A DNA stretch of 55,865 bases, from positions 1-55,865 of the forward strand of contig JAEOTE010000146.1 in NCBI GenBank assembly GCA_016839945.1, in the 5' to 3' direction. Numbering within the stretch: the first letter of the stretch is position 1; every line of letters starts with the position of its first letter. The position numbers and the translations under genes are program-made. The notes under the pieces are model-generated. The model was not told the DNA's origin. It did no database searches and saw only the letters and a program-made list of their open reading frames with translations. Positions 52,289 through 55,865 of this stretch are shown here, piece by piece. The stretch is from Candidatus Heimdallarchaeota archaeon (GTDB lineage: Archaea > Asgardarchaeota > Heimdallarchaeia > Heimdallarchaeales > Heimdallarchaeaceae).

Positions 52289-54214
52289 ATGACATTTAAT
52301 AAAGAACAAAAATTAACATTAAAAACATGTTTTACAATCTTTTTGATTACTATCTTATTACTTCAATTTTCAAGTAATAGGATTCAAGGAATTCAAAATG
52401 AAACATATGAATATTCGAAATTAGCTTTGGTTTCGACTGTTGGGATAGTTATTAATGATGCAAACATATCATCATATAGCTCTTCAGGAACAGGTTCATC
52501 AGACAATCCATATATTATTGAAGACATTATAGTTGATACTACAGACTCAATAGGTATAAGATTTAATTCTGTGACTTCTTATTTTATACTTCGTGATTCT
52601 TATGCAAAGGGAAATACCTATGGTGTTTATTTGAGTGGTGTTTCTGAAGGTAGATCTCAAATAATCAATTGTACAATTGAAGGAGGGCTTTCGCTTGGAG
52701 GGATAAATTCTCATTATATGACTGTCTACAATTGTACTCTTAGAGCTGGACAAGGTTCTTCATTTAGTCGAGGACTTAATTTTACGAAAAATATAATGGA
52801 AATAAAGGGAACAGCTAGTTACTCAATAATGCGTGTCGCAGACGAGAACAATATAATAGAGGATAACGTTTTTTATGGAGATTCTTCAGTAGTAAGGTTT
52901 AGTCACATAACCAATTCATCAGTAAGGGACAATATTCTAAATGATGCAGGGTTTTATTTCTACCAAGATGAAATTACAGATATTTTGAACAATACTTATG
53001 AAAATAACGTTATTAATGGAAAACCATTTGGATTCTTTTATAATCGTACTGATGAAACAATTACTGGCAATCAATACGGACAGATATACGTAGTAAATTC
53101 TGAAAATATGGATTTCACTGGTTATGATTTTGGCAAAATAGGTTTAGGAATGCAGGTTCATAACTGCACAAATATTTTGATTAACAATGTAAATGTAATT
53201 GGTAGAGATGGATTTGAAGCAAGAAAAGTTGATGGCTTAACAATAGAAAATTGTAATTTTCAAGGGCTTTGGCAAGACACTGGATTGGATTTTGAGTATG
53301 TAAATGACACAGTTATTCAAAATAATCACTTTGAAGGATTTAAATGGGGTTTTGATTTTGATTATATGGACGAGGTTCAAATTCATAACAATACAATATT
53401 CAATGCAACAGAAGAAAGTATAGGTATTGAGGAGAGTTCGAACATATTTATGACTTTCAACATAGTAAGCTGTTATATAGAATCAGAGGGCAGTGATTTA
53501 GCGCTAGTTTTCGCTTCATGTGAAAATGTAACTATATACTACAACATCTTCATTAGTTTAGGAAATCTAGGGGCATATCCTGTTGCAGAATATAGTGTAA
53601 CTAACATTGTATGGTACAGTGGTGTCTTAGAAGTTGGAAATCACTACTCAGATTGGAACGGTATGGGTACATATTCATTGGAAGGAGATGTGGGGAGCGT
53701 AGATCTTTATCCTTTCATAGACATAGATGAGGATACTTTGACTGAATTTGAAGAAGTAATTTTATACTTTACAGACCCTTTCAATGCTGACAGCGATTCT
53801 GACGGTTTGGATGATGGGGAAGAGGTAGATACTTATGAAACAAATCCTCTCTCAGATGATAGCGATTCTGATGGTATGGATGATTTGTGGGAAGTTACTT
53901 ATGGTACAGACCCTAATGTAAATGATTCAACAGAGGATCCTGATGAAGATGGATTGACAAATATTGAGGAATTCAATCATAGTACTCTACCATTAAATAA
54001 TGATACAGATGGAGACAGCTTTTTGGATGGTGAAGAAGTTGATGCAGGAACCGACCCATTGAATAGTTCTAGTTTTCCTATAATAGGTGGTACTCCTTAT
54101 TTGGGACTCATACTTGGACTATCTGGAGGTTTTGGAGTAGCTGCTGGTATAGGAACTTATGTTCTCATCAGGAAAAGGAAAGCTAAACCATCAACCAAAA
54201 AAGGAAAGAAATAA
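52289..54214 (+). CDS. parallel beta-helix surface protein with TSP3-like Ca-binding repeats and C-terminal TM anchor
   Basis: Signal peptide, Pbh1-type repeats, DSDSDGLDDGEE / DSDSDGMDDLWE / DPDEDGLTNIEE / DTDGDSFLDGEE, C-terminal TM and KRKAKPSTKKGKK. Confidence 0.9.
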   Translation: MTFNKEQKLTLKTCFTIFLITILLLQFSSNRIQGIQNETYEYSKLALVSTVGIVINDANISSYSSSGTGSSDNPYIIEDIIVDTTDSIGIRFNSVTSYFILRDSYAKGNTYGVYLSGVSEGRSQIINCTIEGGLSLGGINSHYMTVYNCTLRAGQGSSFSRGLNFTKNIMEIKGTASYSIMRVADENNIIEDNVFYGDSSVVRFSHITNSSVRDNILNDAGFYFYQDEITDILNNTYENNVINGKPFGFFYNRTDETITGNQYGQIYVVNSENMDFTGYDFGKIGLGMQVHNCTNILINNVNVIGRDGFEARKVDGLTIENCNFQGLWQDTGLDFEYVNDTVIQNNHFEGFKWGFDFDYMDEVQIHNNTIFNATEESIGIEESSNIFMTFNIVSCYIESEGSDLALVFASCENVTIYYNIFISLGNLGAYPVAEYSVTNIVWYSGVLEVGNHYSDWNGMGTYSLEGDVGSVDLYPFIDIDEDTLTEFEEVILYFTDPFNADSDSDGLDDGEEVDTYETNPLSDDSDSDGMDDLWEVTYGTDPNVNDSTEDPDEDGLTNIEEFNHSTLPLNNDTDGDSFLDGEEVDAGTDPLNSSSFPIIGGTPYLGLILGLSGGFGVAAGIGTYVLIRKRKAKPSTKKGKK

Positions 54215-54324
54215 TTTTCTTCATTTTCCATTTTTTTTAGTTGCATTAGAATTCTGTTTAAATTTCATCAAAGTTGATTACAACATTTTATTAGTCTCTC
54301 TGGCTTTATCAATGTGTGGACTTT

Positions 54325-55865
54325 ATGAAGAGAAAGAAAGCATTAGCGATTTTTATTCCTGTATCAGCTGTTGTTCTAACGATTTTGATTTTAGGCTCAA
54401 TGTATTTATCTATAGAGGTTATTAAATGTCCTTTTGAACAAAATCTAAATTCAATTATTCCTACTGAAATGGGAGTAGATGAATACAAGGAAGATTTTGA
54501 ATATTTCTACAATATGATTAGGGATAATTACCCTTACATTACAATAAGAGAAAGGCAGTTGGGATACAATTGGTTGGATTTTAAAGACTACTATATGGAA
54601 AGGCTGGACAATTGTTCTTCAAATGCAGAATTTCTAGAAATTCTGACAGATGCAATACAAGCTTTACAGAATAGACATGGAGAAATAATAAATCCAGCTA
54701 TGGTTCCAGATTATAGAAATTCTAGCCTTAAATACGATAAATATCCGCAATATATGGTTTTTAGTGAAGAAGTTGTAGAAGCTAATGCATACTGGGTGGA
54801 TGATTACAATTATGTGATGAATAAAAGAAACTTAGGTCATTATGAGATCTTAATGGTCTACGATAGGGGAGAGTACATTGTTTATGATGGATGGGGAGAT
54901 TGGCAAACAGAATATAATTTCACACTTAGGTCTGAAGTTCTCTCTGTGAATGGAATTTCAATTCACGATGCAGTTCTCAACAGTATCGAAAGCAGCTATC
55001 TTGTTCGTGATTATGCAAGAAATATAAGCTATTTTCCATATCTTGCCCCCAGAGATTTTGGAACAACTGCACTCTTTACAATTCAAAATACTACAGGAGA
55101 ATTAATTGATGCTCAAATTAATTCTAGCACAGATATCACTTATTCCTGCATTTCTTGGCAAGGTGATATTTATCCAACACAACAATTGATGCATTATCAA
55201 TATTACCTTTCAGAAAATACTGGTTATTTATATGTTGGTCACATGAAATATGATCCACAAGAGGATTATGCAAATCTCATGTCGTTTTACAGGAACATTG
55301 AAGATTTTGATTATCTTATCATTGACATAAGAGGGAATCCTGGAGGGAACGATTATTACTGGCTGGAAAATATTGCTGGACCGCTACTCAAAGAAAAGGT
55401 CAAATCAACAATGTATCATGCATACAAAAAAGACGGTAAATACTTAAATTGTTGGAGAAAAAAATTCGGAGTTATTAATAGACATCCAAAGAGGAATTTA
55501 GAAAATTTACCTCCAGAAGTATTAAGTGATGAGTATAAACTATACAAACTGGTGAACCATTATGAACCTACAACACAAGTTGATTTTAATGGACAAATAA
55601 TATTGTTAACCGATTGGTATGTTTGTTCTTCAGCTGAATCATTCACCGTTTTCTGCAAACAAACAGATTTTGCAACAATTTATGGTACTAACACTGGAGG
55701 TGATGGAATTGGGCACCAGGTATATTTCGCATTACCCAACAGTAAGCTTGTGATTGAAATGTCTGCAGCAATAGGATTGAATGAGGATGGCTATTCAAAT
55801 GAAGAATTCCACACAGTGCCACATGTTTATTATGAAAGTGCAAAAGGGAATTGGACAGAGTTAAT
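54325..55865 (+). CDS. S41-like peptidase, membrane-anchored, truncated by window end
   Basis: Open from ATG 54325 to the window end by manual translation. N-terminal TM; YLYVGHMKYDP, IIDIRGNPGGND, VCSSAESFTVF, GTNTGGDGIG. Absent from the supplied ORF track. Confidence 0.85.
   Translation, partial: MKRKKALAIFIPVSAVVLTILILGSMYLSIEVIKCPFEQNLNSIIPTEMGVDEYKEDFEYFYNMIRDNYPYITIRERQLGYNWLDFKDYYMERLDNCSSNAEFLEILTDAIQALQNRHGEIINPAMVPDYRNSSLKYDKYPQYMVFSEEVVEANAYWVDDYNYVMNKRNLGHYEILMVYDRGEYIVYDGWGDWQTEYNFTLRSEVLSVNGISIHDAVLNSIESSYLVRDYARNISYFPYLAPRDFGTTALFTIQNTTGELIDAQINSSTDITYSCISWQGDIYPTQQLMHYQYYLSENTGYLYVGHMKYDPQEDYANLMSFYRNIEDFDYLIIDIRGNPGGNDYYWLENIAGPLLKEKVKSTMYHAYKKDGKYLNCWRKKFGVINRHPKRNLENLPPEVLSDEYKLYKLVNHYEPTTQVDFNGQIILLTDWYVCSSAESFTVFCKQTDFATIYGTNTGGDGIGHQVYFALPNSKLVIEMSAAIGLNEDGYSNEEFHTVPHVYYESAKGNWTEL

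Noticed and set aside
53790-53885. Imperfect DNA repeat GACAGCGATTCTGACGGTTTGGATGAT / GATAGCGATTCTGATGGTATGGATGAT
   Set aside because: Explained by tandem TSP3-like Ca-binding protein repeats.
54159-54425. 88-aa + ORF
   Set aside because: Overlaps the end of the beta-helix gene and start of the S41-like gene in another frame; no motif.

Overview
This is a 55.9 kb AT-rich window with dense, mostly intronless-looking coding on both strands. It looks archaeal. Supporting evidence is TATA-box promoters about 25-30 bp upstream of start codons with apparently leaderless starts, TFS/RpoM-type zinc ribbon, AMMECR1, Mut7-C and NFACT/Rqc2 genes, and a CDP-alcohol phosphatidyltransferase. A Ras/Rab-like small GTPase, several long coiled-coil proteins and a secreted caspase-like protein make an Asgard archaeon the most plausible source; this is inference, with no marker phylogeny available. 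About 45 protein-coding genes can be supported, including a dipeptide ABC transporter (dppBC ... dppDF), bacterial-type gdhA, a double-receiver/PPDK-N fusion, a four-HTH protein, a sulfotransferase, an SF2 helicase, a lacZ-type GH2, a TTG-repeat surface protein, DegV, two parallel beta-helix surface proteins, S9 and S41 peptidases, TPR and MBL proteins, and an HAD hydrolase broken by one in-frame TAA. I recognised no rRNA, tRNA, CRISPR array or transposase by eye. The most interesting observations are: a two-TM hairpin inserted inside the DppF ATPase domain; a ThiI-like protein without its PP-loop; a GTPase with a coiled-coil tail beside a coiled-coil gene; tandem coiled-coil/winged-helix-like paralogs; a secreted caspase-like protein; several palindromic or inverted-repeat promoter elements, two of which share ATMACAAWTTGTKAT; and the interrupted HAD gene.
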